From: JAOPZW01 sp963788935 | GTDB lineage: Bacteria; Actinomycetota; Thermoleophilia; Solirubrobacterales; Solirubrobacteraceae | Assembly (NCBI GenBank): GCA_963788935.1 | Contig: CAWBIM010000002.1 | Span: 186,001 to 250,000, forward strand | Direction of reading: 5' to 3' | Length of the DNA: 64,000 nucleotides | In this document: positions 52,802 through 62,199 of the stretch, one piece after another | How the letters are laid out: each line of letters opens with the position of its first letter | Position numbering within the stretch: position 1 is the first letter of the stretch | Notes under the pieces: model-generated | The model's database searches: none | Told to the model about the DNA's origin: nothing | Seen by the model: the letters and a program-made list of their open reading frames with translations, nothing else | Position numbers and translations under genes: made by a program

Positions 52802-53821
52802 ATGCAGGGGCCTCGCACGCGCAGCCCGCGGCGGCCGCCGACGATCCGCGACGTCGCCCGTCACGCCAACGTCAGCGTGGCCACGGTCTCGCGCGTGCTG
52901 AACGAGATCCCGGTGGTCCGTTCCGAGGTCCGCGACCGCGTCCGCGCCGCGATCGCCGAGCTCGGATACCGCCCCAGCTCGACCGCGCGCAACCTCTCGC
53001 TCGGACGCTCGCAGGCGATCGGGGTGGTCGCGCCGTTCTTCACCACGCCGTCCGTCGTCGAGCGCCTGCGCGGCGTCTCCGAGCGGGCCGGCAAGCGCGG
53101 GTACGGGCTCATGCTCTTCGACGTCGAGACGCCCGAGCAGCGGGCGGGCGCGTTCCGCGACTTCGCCCGCCTGGACCGCGTCGACGGGCTGCTCGTGATC
53201 TCGCTGCCGCTGGCCGACGACGAGGTCGTCGCGCTCCAGCGCGACCGCCTGCCGATCGTGATGGTGGACATCGGCCACCCGCGCGTGCCGCACGTCGTGA
53301 TCGACGACGTGCACGGCGGCGAGCTGGCCGGCGACCACCTCATCGCTCGTGGCCATCGGCGAATCGGGTTCGTCGGGGACGTCGCCGTGAGCCCGTTCGG
53401 CTTCACGTCGAGCGAGGACCGCCGCCAGGGCCTGCGCCGCGCGCTGCTGCGCGCCGGCATCGCGCCCGACCCCGACCTCGAGCTCCTCGGCCGCCACGGC
53501 CGCGAGGAGGCCCGGGCGATGGCGACGGGCCTGCTGCGCCGGCGGGACCGCCCGACCGCGGTGTTCGCCGCGTCCGACACGCAGGCGCTCGGCGTGCTCG
53601 AGGCGGCGCAGCAGGACGGGCTGCGCGTGCCCGAGGACCTCGCGGTGATCGGCTTCGACGACACGGACATCGCGGCCGCGCTCGGGCTCAGCACGGTCCG
53701 CCAGCCGCTGCGCCAGAGCGGCGCGCGGGGCGCCGAGATGCTGCTTGCGGCGATCGCCGGCGAGGAGCCGGGGACCGCGGATCTCGACGCACTCGAGGTG
53801 GTCGGTCGCCGGACGACGTGA
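52802..53821 (+). CDS. LacI family transcriptional repressor
   Basis: 339 residues. Helix-turn-helix PTIRDVARHANVSVATVSRVLNE (about 12-35) and hinge YRPSSTARNLSL, then a periplasmic-binding-type sugar domain (GVVAPFF, VMVDIGHPRVPHVVIDD, FAASDTQALGVLEAA, IGFDDTDIAAALGLSTVRQP). ATG 52802; a start at 52772 would add residues upstream. Divergent from the importer operon and followed 37 bases later by a GH13 gene, so it probably represses both arms in the absence of an alpha-glucoside. Confidence 0.95.
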   Translation: MQGPRTRSPRRPPTIRDVARHANVSVATVSRVLNEIPVVRSEVRDRVRAAIAELGYRPSSTARNLSLGRSQAIGVVAPFFTTPSVVERLRGVSERAGKRGYGLMLFDVETPEQRAGAFRDFARLDRVDGLLVISLPLADDEVVALQRDRLPIVMVDIGHPRVPHVVIDDVHGGELAGDHLIARGHRRIGFVGDVAVSPFGFTSSEDRRQGLRRALLRAGIAPDPDLELLGRHGREEARAMATGLLRRRDRPTAVFAASDTQALGVLEAAQQDGLRVPEDLAVIGFDDTDIAAALGLSTVRQPLRQSGARGAEMLLAAIAGEEPGTADLDALEVVGRRTT

Positions 53822-53858
53822 TGCCGCGCGGCGGTCTGTGCGCATACTTCCGCCCGCG

Positions 53859-55553
53859 ATGAGAGCGCCCGAGCCGTGGTGGAAGACGGCCGTCGTCTAC
53901 CAGATCTACCCCCGCAGCTTCGCCGACTCCGACGGCGACGGCGTCGGCGACCTCCGGGGCATTCTGGCGCGCCTGGACCACCTCGCCTGGTTGGGGGTCG
54001 ACGTGCTGTGGCTGTCACCGGTGTATCCCTCGCCCCAGGACGACGCCGGCTACGACATCAGCGACTACGAGGACATCGACCCGGTGTTCGGCACGCTGGC
54101 GGACTTCGACGCGCTCCTCGCCGCGGTCCACGAGCGCGGGATGCGGCTCGTCATGGACCTCGTCGTGAACCACACCTCCGACGAGCACCCGTGGTTCGTG
54201 GAGGCGCGTTCGGGCCCGGACAGCGCGAAGCGCGACTGGTACTGGTGGCGCCCGCCGCGCGAGGGCATGGAGGCCGGCGCGCCCGGGGCCGAGCCGACGA
54301 ACTGGGGCTCGGCGTTCTCGGGCCCGGCGTGGACGCTCGACGAGGCGTCGGGCGAGTACTACCTGCACCTGTTCTCCCGCAAGCAGCCCGACCTCAACTG
54401 GGAGAACCCGGCCGTCCGCGAGGCGGTCTACGCGATGATGCGCCGCTGGCTCGAGCGCGGGGTCGACGGCTTCCGGATGGACGTCATCAACCTCATCTCC
54501 AAGCATCCCGACCTGCCCGACTACCCGGTGTCGCCCGCCCGCGCGCCGTACGCCGAGCCCGGCGAGGTCAGCTGCGGGCCGCGGATCCACGAGTTCCTGC
54601 AGGAGATGCACCGCGAGGTGTTCGGCGACCGGGCCGCGGCGCTGCTCACGGTCGGCGAGATGCCCGGCGTGACGATCGAGCAGGCCCAGCTGTTCACCGA
54701 CCCGGCGCGGGCCGAGGTCGACATGGTCTTCCAGTTCGAGCACGTCGACATCGACCACGGCGACGGCAAGTGGGACGTCCGGCCCCTGCGGCTGACCGAC
54801 CTCAAGGCGTCGTTCGGGCGCTGGCAGGCCGGCCTCGCCGAGCGCGGCTGGAACAGCCTGTACTGGAACAACCACGACCAGCCGCGGGTCGTGTCGCGCT
54901 TCGGCGACGACGGCGAGCACCGCGTCCGCAGCGCGAAGATGCTCGGCACCGTCCTGCACCTGCACCGCGGGACGCCGTACGTGTACGAGGGCGAGGAGCT
55001 CGGGATGACGAACGCCCCGTTCGGCGCCGTCGAGGACTTCCGCGACATCGAGTCCCTCAACCACTACGCGACGGCGGTCGCGGCCGGGCAGGACGCCGGC
55101 GCCGTGCTCGCCGCGCTGCGGACGATGAGCCGCGACAACGCCCGCACGCCGATGCAGTGGGACGCCTCCGCGCACGCGGGCTTCACGACCGGCACGCCGT
55201 GGATCGCGGTCAATCCGAACCACGCCGAGATCAACGTCGCGGCCGCGCGGGCCGACCCGGACTCCGTGGCGCACCACTACCGCCGCCTGATCGAGCTGCG
55301 TCACACCGAGCCGGTCGTCGCCCACGGCGACTTCACGATGCGCATGGCCGGCGACGAGACCGTCTACGCCTTCACCCGGCGCCTCGGCGACGTCGAGCTG
55401 TTCGTGCTGGGCAACTTCTCCGGCGCGGACGCCGCGGCCGGCGAGGCGGCGGAGTGGGCGGACGCCGAGCTGCTGCTCGGCAACTACCCCGCGCCCCAGG
55501 ACCACGCGACGCTGCGCCCGTGGGAGACGCGCGTGTACCGGCGCGGCGGCTAG
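53859..55553 (+). CDS. GH13 alpha-glucosidase (oligo-1,6-glucosidase/trehalose-6-phosphate-hydrolase-like)
   Basis: 564 residues, complete and unbroken. YQIYPRSFADSDGDGVGDLRGI, MDLVVNHTSDEHPWF, nucleophile GFRMDVINLISK, acid/base TVGEMPG and NNHDQPRVVSRFGDD, and the DNARTPMQWD element characteristic of GH13 subfamily 31 type. ATG 53859 follows lacI. The next gene starts 5 bases after its stop. Third glucosidase of the locus, on the opposite arm from the importer. Confidence 0.94.
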   Translation: MRAPEPWWKTAVVYQIYPRSFADSDGDGVGDLRGILARLDHLAWLGVDVLWLSPVYPSPQDDAGYDISDYEDIDPVFGTLADFDALLAAVHERGMRLVMDLVVNHTSDEHPWFVEARSGPDSAKRDWYWWRPPREGMEAGAPGAEPTNWGSAFSGPAWTLDEASGEYYLHLFSRKQPDLNWENPAVREAVYAMMRRWLERGVDGFRMDVINLISKHPDLPDYPVSPARAPYAEPGEVSCGPRIHEFLQEMHREVFGDRAAALLTVGEMPGVTIEQAQLFTDPARAEVDMVFQFEHVDIDHGDGKWDVRPLRLTDLKASFGRWQAGLAERGWNSLYWNNHDQPRVVSRFGDDGEHRVRSAKMLGTVLHLHRGTPYVYEGEELGMTNAPFGAVEDFRDIESLNHYATAVAAGQDAGAVLAALRTMSRDNARTPMQWDASAHAGFTTGTPWIAVNPNHAEINVAAARADPDSVAHHYRRLIELRHTEPVVAHGDFTMRMAGDETVYAFTRRLGDVELFVLGNFSGADAAAGEAAEWADAELLLGNYPAPQDHATLRPWETRVYRRGG

Positions 55554-55557
55554 GAGC

Positions 55558-57639
55558 GTGCAGAACGTCCACGCGATGCGCCCGGAGGTCCGGGCCGAGT
55601 ACGAGCGCGCCCTGGCGCGCGTGCCCGGAGACCCGGCGTTCGGCGTGCGCCTCGAGCGGTTCTTCTCCGAGCTGCGCGACCCGCTCGTGCGCGTGTACGG
55701 CCACGACGAGCGCTTCCCGGCGCAGTGGACGCGGCTGCTCGACGCGATCGCGGCCACCGCCGAGGCCCGGCCGCCCGAGCTGCGCACGCTCGACCACGAG
55801 CGCGAGATCACGCCGGACTGGCTGCACCGCGAGCAGGCGGTCGGCTACGTCGCCTACGCCGACCGCTTCGCCGGGACGCTGCAGGGCGTGCGCGAGCGCC
55901 TGCGCTACCTGCGCGAGCTCGGCGTCACCTACCTGCACCTCATGCCGCTCCTGCGCGCGCGCCCGGAGCCCAACGACGGCGGCTACGCGGTCGCCGACTA
56001 CGGCGCGGTCGAGCCCGCGCTCGGGACGATGGACGACCTGCGCGACCTCGCGGCCGACCTGCGCGCCGCCGGGATGGCCCTGTGCATCGACGTCGTCCTC
56101 AACCACACCGCGCGCGAGCACCCGTGGGCCCAGGCCGCGATCGCCGGCGACGAGCGGATGCTCGCCTTCTACCGCACGTTCGCCGACCGCACCGAGCCCG
56201 ACGCCTACGAGCGCACGCTGCCCGAGGTCTTCCCCGACATCGCGCCCGGCAACTTCACGTGGGTCCCGGAGCTCGACCGCTGGGTGTGGACGACGTTCAA
56301 CGACTACCAGTGGGACCTCGACTACACGAACCCCGAGGTCTTCGTCGCGATGGCCGAGGTCGTGCTGCGGCTCGCGGCCGCCGGCGTCGACGTGCTGCGC
56401 CTCGACGCGGTGCCGTTCATGTGGAAGCGCGTCGGGACGAACTCGCAGAACCAGCCCGAGGTCCACGAGCTGCTCCAGGCGCTGCGCGCGGTGATCCGGA
56501 TCGCGACGCCCGGGGTCGCGTTCAAGGCCGAGGCGATCGTCTCCCCGCGCGACCTCGTCGGCTACCTCGGCGCCGGCCGCCACGAGGGCAAGGAGTGCGA
56601 CCTCGCCTACCACAACGTGCTCATGGTGCTGCTGTGGAGCGCGCTCGCGTCGGGACGCGTCGCGCTGCTGACCCACACGCTGCGCGGCATGCCGCGCGTG
56701 CCGCCGGGCGCGGGGTGGGTGACCTACGTGCGCTGCCACGACGACATCGGCTGGGCGATCACCGAGGAGGACGCGGCCGCGGCGGGTGAGGACGGGTTCG
56801 CGCACCGCCGCTTCCTCGCCGACTTCTACGCGGGCGACTTCCCCGGCTCGTTCGCCCGCGGCGCGCGCTTCCAGGCCAACCCGGCCACGGGCGACGCACG
56901 CACGAGCGGGACGGCGGCCTCGCTGTGCGGGCTCGGCCAGGGGCTCGAGAGCGGCGACGCCGTGGCCGTCGATCTCGCCGTCCGCCGGATGCTGCTGCTC
57001 TACGCGGTCGCCTTCGCCCACGGCGGGATGCCGCTCGTCTACATGGGCGACGAGCTCGGCCTGCGCAACGATCCGGCGTGGGCCGACGATCCGGCCCACG
57101 CGCACGACAACCGCTGGATGCACCGGCCGTTCATGGACTGGGACGCGGCCGCAGGCAGGTCGGACCCGGCGACGGTCGAGGGCCGGCTCTGGGACGGGCT
57201 GCGGCGGCTGGTCGCCGCTCGCCGCGCGACCCGCGCCGCCCACGCCCACGGTGACGGCGAGCCCTTCTGGACCGGCAACGAGCACGTCTTCGGCCTCCTG
57301 CGCACGCGCGCCGGCGACCGTCTGCTGCTGCTGGCGAACTTCAGGCCGGAGCCGCAGGCCGTGGCGCTCGCGGCCGTCCGTGACCGCGGCGTCCAGCTCG
57401 ATCCCGCGGCGGCCGAGCCCGACGGGCGCGACCTGCGGGTGGAGGGCGACGACCTCGTGCTCGAGCCGTATCAGTTCGTGTGGGCGCGGGGTAGGGCTTC
57501 GTCGCGGCGACGGCTTGTGCCGATCGACACGTTCGACCTTGACCCCACTGTCTGTGGCAAACGTCGAACGCATCGGTCGGGCATTCGCGGCGCTCCTAGT
57601 CCTCCCGCACCACCGTCACCGCCGTCCGCCCCTCGGTGA
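55558..57639 (+). CDS. Amylosucrase-like GH13 enzyme
   Basis: 693 residues. N-terminal helical domain, then a GH13 barrel with the amylosucrase-family element TTFNDYQWDLDYTNPEVF, catalytic Asp in VLRLDAVPF, Glu in FKAEAIVSP and CHDDIGW, plus DNRWMHRPFMDW. Amylosucrases convert sucrose to glucan and fructose; relatives also hydrolyse or phosphorolyse sucrose. GTG start at 55558 with AGGAG overlapping the previous stop. The last 45 or so residues after FVWARG are Arg/Pro-rich and overlap the convergent metzincin gene by 44 bases, so the true end may be earlier. Confidence 0.88.
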   Translation: MQNVHAMRPEVRAEYERALARVPGDPAFGVRLERFFSELRDPLVRVYGHDERFPAQWTRLLDAIAATAEARPPELRTLDHEREITPDWLHREQAVGYVAYADRFAGTLQGVRERLRYLRELGVTYLHLMPLLRARPEPNDGGYAVADYGAVEPALGTMDDLRDLAADLRAAGMALCIDVVLNHTAREHPWAQAAIAGDERMLAFYRTFADRTEPDAYERTLPEVFPDIAPGNFTWVPELDRWVWTTFNDYQWDLDYTNPEVFVAMAEVVLRLAAAGVDVLRLDAVPFMWKRVGTNSQNQPEVHELLQALRAVIRIATPGVAFKAEAIVSPRDLVGYLGAGRHEGKECDLAYHNVLMVLLWSALASGRVALLTHTLRGMPRVPPGAGWVTYVRCHDDIGWAITEEDAAAAGEDGFAHRRFLADFYAGDFPGSFARGARFQANPATGDARTSGTAASLCGLGQGLESGDAVAVDLAVRRMLLLYAVAFAHGGMPLVYMGDELGLRNDPAWADDPAHAHDNRWMHRPFMDWDAAAGRSDPATVEGRLWDGLRRLVAARRATRAAHAHGDGEPFWTGNEHVFGLLRTRAGDRLLLLANFRPEPQAVALAAVRDRGVQLDPAAAEPDGRDLRVEGDDLVLEPYQFVWARGRASSRRRLVPIDTFDLDPTVCGKRRTHRSGIRGAPSPPAPPSPPSAPR

Positions 57640-58204
57640 CGGCGTAGCGCCGCAGGCTCCGGCCGCGCCGCGCGACGCAGCGCCGGTGCGTCCCGCGCCG
57701 TTCGCCGCAGGTCACGCGCCACGCCGCCCGCGGCACCGGGAGGATCGAGCGCAGCTCGGACTCGACGCGCTCGGTCGCGGGCGGCTCGGTCGCGCGGTCG
57801 CACGCGGGCCAGTCGATGTCGCCCGCGCCGTTCATGACGTCGCCCGGCGTCGCCACGTGCTCGCGCCCGGCGAGGTGGCCGAACTCGTGGACGAGGACCG
57901 CGCAGAACGTCCGCGCGTCCATCCGCGCCGACAGCCAGACCTCGCACGTCTGCGGCGTGGCCATCCCGTTGAGCGCCTCGCCGGGGCCGGCGACGGCCGG
58001 CGCGGCGGCGCGCAGCGCGACGTCGCCCCCGAGGTGCACCTGCTCGCGCCCGGCGCACGGCGACCCCGGCCATGCCGCGCGGGCGATCGGCAGGTACTGC
58101 GCCAGCCGAGCGGGGTCGGCGGCAGGGACCTGGGCGACGGCGTGCGCCGTCGGCCCGGCGCACACAGCGATGAGCGTGAGGAGAAGGGGGGCTATGCGGC
58201 GCAT
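57596..58204 (-). CDS. Secreted zinc metalloprotease (metzincin type)
   Basis: 202 residues. Signal peptide (MRRIAPLLLTLIAVCAGP, cleavage near AHA/AQ). Zinc-binding VHEFGHLAGREH is the HExxHxxGxxH metzincin motif, and DVMNGAG is the Met-turn. Four or more Cys suggest disulfides in an extracellular protein. The C-terminus (after about residue 160) is Arg-rich. Peptidase or peptidoglycan-associated role unknown. Confidence 0.85.
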   Translation of the reverse strand: MRRIAPLLLTLIAVCAGPTAHAVAQVPAADPARLAQYLPIARAAWPGSPCAGREQVHLGGDVALRAAAPAVAGPGEALNGMATPQTCEVWLSARMDARTFCAVLVHEFGHLAGREHVATPGDVMNGAGDIDWPACDRATEPPATERVESELRSILPVPRAAWRVTCGERRGTHRRCVARRGRSLRRYAVTEGRTAVTVVRED

Positions 58205-58335
58205 GACGCGCGTTGACCGGACGACTCGGGGGTGAGCCTCGGGTACCCCGCCCCGGTAGGCGCCATGCGTCGTCCCGATCCGGTCGCGCCGCGGCCGCCC
58301 GCCGTCGCCCGGGGCGGTGCGCGATCCTTCGCCCC

Positions 58336-59877
58336 GTGACCCCGCCCGCAGCGCGCGTCGTGATCGGCCTGGACGTCGGGACGACCAGTGCGAAGGCGGT
58401 GGCGTTCGCCCCGGACGGCTCCGCGTGCGGCGACGCGACCGCCGGCTACCCGCTCGAGGCGCCCGCGCCCGGGCGCGCCGAGCAGGACCCCGCGCGGATG
58501 GTCGACGCGGCGCTCGACGTCCTGCGCGACGCCGCTGCGGCGGCGCGGGCGGACGGCGCCGAGATCGCCGGCGTGGCGGTCAGCACCGCGATGCACGGAC
58601 TGGTCGGCGTCGGCGCCGACGGCCGCGCGTGCACCCCCCTCGTGACCTGGGCCGACGCGCGGGCCGGCGACGAGGCCGAGCAGCTGCGCCGCGAGCACCC
58701 CGGGATCCACGACCGCACCGGGACGCCGGCCCACCCGATGGCGCCGCTGGCGAAGCTCATGTGGTTCCGCGCGCACGCCCCGGACACGTTCGCCGCGGTC
58801 GAACGCTGGGGCGGGGTCAAGGAACTGGTCCTCGACCGGCTCACGGGCGAGTTCGCCGTGGACCACTCGTGCGCGTCGGGCACCGGCCTCATGGCCCTCG
58901 ACCGGCTCGACTGGGACGACGAGGCGCTGGACCTCGCGGGCGTCGGGCCCGACCGTCTGGGCCGGCTCGTCGCCCCGACCGACCGGCTCGCGCTCACCGC
59001 CGACGCCGCGGAGCGGACCGGTCTGGACGCCGGCCTCCCGGTCGTCGCGGGCGGCGGCGACGGCCCGCTCGCGAACCTCGGCGTCGGCGCGGTCCGGCCC
59101 GGGGTCGCGGCGTGCTCGATCGGGACGAGCGGCGCGCTGCGCCTCGTCGTCGAGCGCCCGGTGGTCGATCCGGCGCGGCGGACGTTCTGCTACGCCCTCG
59201 CGCCCGGCCGGTGGGTCGTCGGCGGCGCGGTCAACAACGGCGGCGTCGTGCTGCAGTGGGCGGCCGACGCGCTCGCGCCCGACCTCGGCGACGACGCGGC
59301 CGAGCGGCTGCTCGCGCTCGCGGCGGAGGCGCCGGCCGGGAGCGCCGGGCTGATCATGCTCCCGTACCTGCTCTCCGAGCGCGCGCCGCACTGGAGCCCG
59401 CTGCCGCGCGGCGCGTACGTCGGGCTCACGCGCGCGCACCGCCGCGAGCACCTCGTCCGCGCCGCCCTCGAGGGCGTGTGCCAGCAGCTCGCGCTCGTGC
59501 TCGCGTCGATCCGCGACGCGGGCAACACGGTCGACGAGGTCCGCGCGACCGGCGGGTTCGCCCGCAGCGATCTCTGGCGCGGCATGCTCGCGAGCGTCCT
59601 CGGCCTGCCGATCGGGTTCCCGCAGGGCCACGAGGGCTCCGCGTTCGGGGCCGCGCTGCTCGGGATGGAGGCGCTCGGGCTCGTCGAGAGCATCGACGTC
59701 GCGGCCGACCTCGTGCGCATCGAGGAGGTGGTCGAGCCGCGGGCGGACGACGCCGAGGTCTACGCCCGCGCCCTGCCCGTCTTCGCCGGGCTGTACGAGG
59801 CGCTCGAGCCCGCCTTCCTGGCGCTCCGGGAGCTCGCGACGCACGAGCCGCCGCCGGCCGACAGCGGACCGGACTGA
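58336..59877 (+). CDS. FGGY-family carbohydrate kinase, gluconokinase-like
   Basis: 513 residues. FGGY N-terminal domain with VIGLDVGTTSAKAVAF and MHGLVGV, mid-domain CSIGTSGALR, and C-terminal ATP-binding FARSDLWRGMLASVLGLPI and EGSAFGAALLG. The GTxxxK and SMH-like residues resemble gluconate kinases more than xylulokinases. GTG at 58336 (upstream in-frame sequence is not protein-like). Stand-alone on the plus strand, next to the beta-glucoside operon. Substrate assignment is moderate. Confidence 0.87.
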   Translation: MTPPAARVVIGLDVGTTSAKAVAFAPDGSACGDATAGYPLEAPAPGRAEQDPARMVDAALDVLRDAAAAARADGAEIAGVAVSTAMHGLVGVGADGRACTPLVTWADARAGDEAEQLRREHPGIHDRTGTPAHPMAPLAKLMWFRAHAPDTFAAVERWGGVKELVLDRLTGEFAVDHSCASGTGLMALDRLDWDDEALDLAGVGPDRLGRLVAPTDRLALTADAAERTGLDAGLPVVAGGGDGPLANLGVGAVRPGVAACSIGTSGALRLVVERPVVDPARRTFCYALAPGRWVVGGAVNNGGVVLQWAADALAPDLGDDAAERLLALAAEAPAGSAGLIMLPYLLSERAPHWSPLPRGAYVGLTRAHRREHLVRAALEGVCQQLALVLASIRDAGNTVDEVRATGGFARSDLWRGMLASVLGLPIGFPQGHEGSAFGAALLGMEALGLVESIDVAADLVRIEEVVEPRADDAEVYARALPVFAGLYEALEPAFLALRELATHEPPPADSGPD

Positions 59878-59915
59878 CGAACGGTCCTCGCGCGCGCGGG
59901 AGTACCGTTGGCCGG

Positions 59916-60827
59916 GTGTCGATCGTGGGGCTCGACCACGTCCAGGTCGCCGCGCCGCCGGGCTGCGAGGCCGACGCCCGGCGCTTCTACGGCGGGGTGC
60001 TCGACCTCCCCGAGCTGCCGAAGCCCGCGGCGCTGCGCGACCGCGGCGGCGTGTGGTTCGCGCTCGGCTCCGGCCAGGCGCTGCACGTCGGCGTCACCGA
60101 GGACTTCGCGGCGGCGCGCAAGGCCCACCCCGCCCTCGCGGTCGCGGGCGGCACGCTCGCGACCCTGGCCGAACGGCTCCTCGCGGCCGGCTGCGAGGTG
60201 CGCTGGGACGACGCGATCCCGGCCGTCGCGCGCTGCTACGTCGACGACCCGTGGGGCAACCGCCTCGAGCTGGTCGAGCAGGCGCGGATGGAGCTGCTCG
60301 GCCCGCGCAAGCGCCACGACGCCCCGGTCACGCTCGCCGAGTACGACCCCGAATGGGCCGAGCGCTACGCGCGGGCGGCGGCGGCCATCCGGGCCGCGCT
60401 CGGCGACCGCGTCGTCGTCCTCGAGCACGTCGGCTCGACGTCGGTGCCGGGGATGGCGGCCAAGCCCTACGTCGACATCGTCCTCGCCGTCCCGGACTCG
60501 AGCGCCGAGGCCGACTACGTCCCCGCGCTCGAGGCCGCCGGCTTCGTCCTGCGCGCCCGCGAGCCCGACTGGTTCGAGCACCGCTTCCTGCGGACGGCCG
60601 ACCGCGGCGTGCAGGTCCACGTGTTCACCGCGGGCGCCACGGAGATCGATCGCATGATCGGCTTCCGCGACCGCCTGCGCTCCTCACCCGAGGACCTCCA
60701 GTTCTATCTGACCGAGAAGCGCCGGCTCGCCGCGCGCCGCTGGGAGTACGTCCAGGACTACGCCGACGCCAAGGCCGTCGTCGTCGAGGAGATCATCGCC
60801 CGCGCAGACGGCGCATCCACGCGATGA
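59916..60827 (+). CDS. VOC (glyoxalase-fold)-GrpB nucleotidyltransferase fusion protein
   Basis: 303 residues. N-terminal VOC/glyoxalase domain (about 1-125; IVGLDHVQVAAPPGCE, RFYGGVLDLPELPKP, CYVDDPWGNRLELVEQ), then a GrpB (UPF0157) nucleotidyltransferase domain (about 130-300; VTLAEYDPEWAERYARAAAAI, LEHVGSTSVPGMAAKPYVDIVL, YLTEKRRLAARRWEYVQDYADAKAVVV). Both domains read in one frame with no break. GTG at 59916. The end overlaps the convergent GH1 gene by 35 bases. Function unknown. Confidence 0.87.
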   Translation: MSIVGLDHVQVAAPPGCEADARRFYGGVLDLPELPKPAALRDRGGVWFALGSGQALHVGVTEDFAAARKAHPALAVAGGTLATLAERLLAAGCEVRWDDAIPAVARCYVDDPWGNRLELVEQARMELLGPRKRHDAPVTLAEYDPEWAERYARAAAAIRAALGDRVVVLEHVGSTSVPGMAAKPYVDIVLAVPDSSAEADYVPALEAAGFVLRAREPDWFEHRFLRTADRGVQVHVFTAGATEIDRMIGFRDRLRSSPEDLQFYLTEKRRLAARRWEYVQDYADAKAVVVEEIIARADGASTR

Positions 60828-62199
60828 AGTCGCGGTACCAGAGGGCGCTGCGCTTGGGCGCGCGCCGCTGGGTGCGGTAGTCGACGTGGACGATGCCGAA
60901 GCGCTTGTCGTAGCCGTGCTCCCACTCGAAGTTGTCCAGCAGCGACCACACGCAGTAGCGGCGGACGTCGACGCCGTCGGCGACCGCGCGGGCGAGCGCC
61001 TCGAGGTGGCCGCGCACGTACGCGGTCCGCTGCGGGTCCTCCACGAGGCCCGCGGCCTCCGGCGGGTCGTCGAACGACGCGCCGTTCTCGGTGATGTAGA
61101 CCGGCACCGGCCCGTAGTCGCGGCGCACGCGCAGCAGCAGCTCGTGGAGCCCGCCGGGGTCGACCTCCCACCCCATCGCCGTCGTCGGCGGCGGGGGCGG
61201 CGCGTGCCGGAGGGCCAGCGGGCCGTTCTCCGGGGCGGCGAAGACGCGCTGCGGGTTGTAGTAGTTGACCCCGAGGAAGTCGGTCGGCTCCGCGATCACC
61301 GGCAGGTCGCCGTTGCGCTGGTCGGCCAGTCGCCCGCCGGCGACCGCGCGCTCGTAGTGGTCGAGCATGTCGTCGGGGTAGTGGCCGCGCAGGACGGGGT
61401 CGAGGAACCAGCGGTTGAGGTGGCCGTCCATCCGCCGCGCCGCGCCGGCGTGGTCCTCGCCCGGCCCGGCGGCGTGGATCGGCGCGAGGTTCAGCGTGAT
61501 CCCGATCTCGGCCCGCTGCCCGACGGCCGCGCGCAGCGCCTGCGTCGCGAGGCCGTGCGAGAGCAGCAGGTGATGCGACGCGGCGAGCGCCGTCGGCCAG
61601 TCGCGGATGCCGGGCGCCTTCGTGCCGTGGGCGTGGCCCTGGAAGGCGACGACCCACGGCTCGTTGTGGGTGATCCACTGCGAGACGATGTCGCCGAGGG
61701 CCGCGCCGCACGCCGCCGCGTACTCCGCGAAGCGCAGCGCGGTGTCGCGCGCGGCCCAGCCGCCCTGGTCCTGCAGCGCCTGCGGCAGGTCCCAGTGGTA
61801 GAGCGTCGCGATCGGCTCGATCCCGCGCGCGAGCAGGCCCTCGGCGAGGTCGCGGTAGAAGCGCAGCCCCGCCGCGTTCACCGGCGCGCGGCCGGTGGGC
61901 ATCACGCGCGGCCAGGCGATCGAGAAGCGGTAGCTCTCCAGGCCGAGCGCGGCCATGAGGTCGAGGTCGGCCTCCCAGCGCCGGTAGTGCTCGCAGGCGA
62001 CGTCGCCGGTGTCGCCGTTGGCGACCTTGCCGGGCGTCCGGCAGAAGCGGTCCCAGATCGACTCCCCGCGCCCGTCGGCGTGGGTTGCGCCCTCGACCTG
62101 GAAGGCCGCGGTCGCCGCGCCGAAGCGCACGTTGCTCGCGAGCGGCTCGACCGGCCCGTCGCCGTCGAACTTCGGGGCCGTGAAATCGATCGTCGTCAT
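60793..62199 (-). CDS. GH1 beta-glucosidase
   Basis: 468 residues. GATAAFQVEGATHADGRGESIWDRF start region, acid/base in WITHNEPWV, nucleophile in VYITENGAS and the aglycone motif WSLLDNFEWEHGY. Cytoplasmic enzyme releasing glucose from beta-glucosides such as cellobiose. ATG 62197-62199 overlaps the upstream permease stop (ATGA), so it belongs to a permease-permease-glucosidase operon on the minus strand. Confidence 0.95.
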   Translation of the reverse strand: MTTIDFTAPKFDGDGPVEPLASNVRFGAATAAFQVEGATHADGRGESIWDRFCRTPGKVANGDTGDVACEHYRRWEADLDLMAALGLESYRFSIAWPRVMPTGRAPVNAAGLRFYRDLAEGLLARGIEPIATLYHWDLPQALQDQGGWAARDTALRFAEYAAACGAALGDIVSQWITHNEPWVVAFQGHAHGTKAPGIRDWPTALAASHHLLLSHGLATQALRAAVGQRAEIGITLNLAPIHAAGPGEDHAGAARRMDGHLNRWFLDPVLRGHYPDDMLDHYERAVAGGRLADQRNGDLPVIAEPTDFLGVNYYNPQRVFAAPENGPLALRHAPPPPPTTAMGWEVDPGGLHELLLRVRRDYGPVPVYITENGASFDDPPEAAGLVEDPQRTAYVRGHLEALARAVADGVDVRRYCVWSLLDNFEWEHGYDKRFGIVHVDYRTQRRAPKRSALWYRDFIAWMRRLRGR

